Shown: positions 38,911 through 40,395 of the stretch, piece after piece
How positions within the stretch are numbered: position 1 is the stretch's first letter
Layout of the letters: every line of letters starts with the position of its first letter
NCBI GenBank assembly: GCA_031266075.1
Contig: JAISBS010000047.1
Location: 1 to 40,395 of the forward strand
Source: Treponema sp.
GTDB taxonomy: Bacteria > Spirochaetota > Spirochaetia > Treponematales > Breznakiellaceae
Direction: 5' to 3'
Length of the DNA stretch: 40,395 nucleotides
Program-made: the position numbers and the translations under genes
Notes under the pieces: model-generated
The model's input: only the letters and a program-made list of their open reading frames with translations
What the model was told of the DNA's origin: nothing
Databases searched by the model: none

Positions 38911-40395
38911 ATGTCAAAGGCGCCGGCGGGGCGGCAGGACAAGGGGCCGCATATTCCGCGCTATCACGGCGGCGGCCCTGGCCGGCGTGTTTGTGTTCAG
39001 TTCCTGCCCCCTTTCCCCGCCCCGGAACATCCGTATACAGGGCCTGGGGGTGGGCGGCATTCCCGACGATTTCGGTCTGCCCTTTGCCCTTGATAAATTC
39101 CACAACTCCCTGCCGGAGAACACCAGCCTTGCCCTGTACAACCCCGGTGATGGCGCACAGCATCTTCTGGCCGGCATGAAGCTTGATCTGCCGCAAAACT
39201 TAGCGGATTTTATCGATCTGGGCGATGCCTTGAGCGGCACGACCCCATGTTTTGATATAGATATACCTCAAGTGGAAACCATGTACTATCCACCTAGTGC
39301 CATTCGACTTCCTTTTTCATACACCCACTCTCTGATAAGCGCCGTTGTGGACAGCGGATATCTGACTATTAAACCCAGCACGCTAGATATCGACCTTTCC
39401 GGCAAGACGGTAGAGATAAAAAGAATGTCCATGATGGTTTGGGAAATCCAAAGCCTCACGTGTTTGAGCTATGATGCGACGGAAGGGTGGAAGTTTGATT
39501 TAAGCGGTATTACATTTTATAGCAACTCTCAGCTTGAAATACCGGAATTATCTGCTTACACTGGTATTGGTTATCTAGTGGCGACTCCCCATATTGATAC
39601 ATTTTCCAAAACAACGATGCATTACTCCGGTGGCGGTACGTCGCTCGATCTGATGAATTTCGGTTCCAACACAAATATGATCCAGGGGGAATTTGCGGAT
39701 TTCATTTATAGCGTACACTTTGAAAAAATAGGGGCGGTATTTGATCTGGATCATCCGCTGGAAGGAGCAACGATCAAGCTTTCCAATCCATCTCTGGGGA
39801 TATATGCCCAGGGAACAAGCACTTCTGAGAAGAACTCCCTGAGCGTTGTAGCGGAGAATGTCCTGCTTGCCATTGTAGATCCATTAACCGGGATACAATA
39901 TAATCCCAATAAGCTTAGTGTTAATGTTACGCTGTCGGGCAATGAGGCTAACACGGTAACATTGGTAGAAGCCGCAGTCCCCGGAACTACTGTTACGGTG
40001 AATGCCGTTCCCCGGCCCGCTCTCGTTTTCCGTATTAAACAGGCGGTGGTGAATCCCCACAATATTCCCGGCGGCCTGAACCTGGCCATGAGCATACCGG
40101 AGGCCGGGGCCGATGCCATCAACCTGGCGGAACTCCTTGCGGCTATTGACGAATTCCTGCCGGTGGAAAACCTTACCCTGTCGCCCGCTGTTTCTCTGTA
40201 TTTCGATGAAAATCTGCCGCAGGGAATAGAAAGCCTCAAACTCACGGCGGAAACAAACAATGGGGCAACGAAGAGGCACCTGCTCCAGGGGGCCGACATC
40301 CAGGGCTTCGCCCCCCTTGCCAATCTTGACCAGCGGGCCCCCGTACTCACCGGGAACGAGTATTCCGGCCCTCTGCCGCCCGCGGCCCTTTCCCT
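38911..40395 (+). CDS. Lipoprotein-like surface protein, 3' incomplete, start region frameshifted
   Basis: From about 38948 to the window edge one frame is open (~480 codons). It begins RIFRAITAAALAGVFVFSSC, a lipoprotein signal with the lipidated Cys at 39005-39007, and continues as a Thr/Ser-rich, beta-like protein (ADFIDLGDALSG, NLTLSPAVSLYFDENLPQG) that I do not recognise. No ATG, GTG or TTG precedes the signal in frame back to the stop at 38804. The ATG at 38911 is one frame off: removing one G from a G4 run (38928-38931 or 38943-38946) would give MSKAPAGRQDKG- joined to the signal. Part of the gene (39.24-39.95 kb) is less GC-rich than its surroundings. It may be phase-variable, broken, or affected by a sequencing error. 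Confidence 0.65.

Overview
The window looks like a piece of a GC-rich (roughly 58-60% by eye) bacterial chromosome, most likely from a treponeme-like spirochaete, perhaps a gut or termite-gut lineage. This rests on protein flavour: a PurL N-terminus of the Treponema/Clostridium type, a Gx-transporter/NusG-II pair, a PD-(D/E)XK nuclease with a DxR coiled coil, an HD-linked Ppx next to Ppk1, and anaerobe-type peroxide defence by AhpC and rubrerythrin without catalase. No database search was possible, so the taxon is an inference.

Layout. 1-1.1 kb: start of purL (minus), a tRNA-Arg(CCT) with a near-consensus promoter, and a coiled-coil nuclease. 1.2-13.3 kb: mostly minus-strand housekeeping: a secreted hypothetical, a UDG-superfamily protein, a TPR protein (plus), Gx transporter plus NusG-II, slyD, a NifU-type scaffold, ffh overlapped by a diguanylate cyclase, gpsA-ndk, trpS, type II pantothenate kinase and a COG2426 membrane protein. 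13.4-17.2 kb: a flavin-binding PPOX protein (plus), then thyA-folA-nucleotidyltransferase and a secreted thermonuclease (minus). 17.2-26.8 kb: plus-strand M20 peptidase, ppx-ppk1, and a tightly overlapped run of glycerate kinase, coiled-coil protein, glycerophosphodiesterase and murJ. 26.8-29.4 kb: zinc/cadmium export ATPase with its ArsR/SmtB repressor and palindromic operator. 29.6-33.7 kb: a half-size ABC exporter, ahpC with a PerR-like box, a ZnuA-type lipoprotein and a Fur-family regulator with its own palindromic operator. 33.8-38.3 kb: aspS, mnmA, an HD protein and rubrerythrin. 38.3-40.4 kb: a complex regulatory region with an 18-C tract, then a long lipoprotein-like frame open to the window end.

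Three signals stand out beyond the gene list. (1) Several essential genes (aspS, trpS, ndk, coaW, slyD, the Fur-family gene, perhaps the TPR gene) have a -10 hexamer 5-7 nt before the start codon and no Shine-Dalgarno sequence, so they look leaderless, while their neighbours have good Shine-Dalgarno sites. (2) Intergenic spaces carry at least two dispersed palindromic repeat families: hairpins whose arms vary but whose tip is AAAC-TTCA-GTTT (or close), two of them inside a ~110-120 bp composite element; and an ~90 bp REP-like unit at 3.2 and 35.9-36.0 kb. (3) The last 2 kb combine a PerR-like palindrome, a minus-strand intrinsic terminator, a (C)18 tract and a lipoprotein whose signal-peptide frame lacks an ordinary start codon, which suggests phase-variable expression of a surface lipoprotein.

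The metal and peroxide genes form a plausible stress neighbourhood: SmtB-type zinc sensing with zinc export, a zinc/manganese-binding lipoprotein, a Fur-family regulator and two peroxide-reducing enzymes whose promoters both carry PerR-like boxes.
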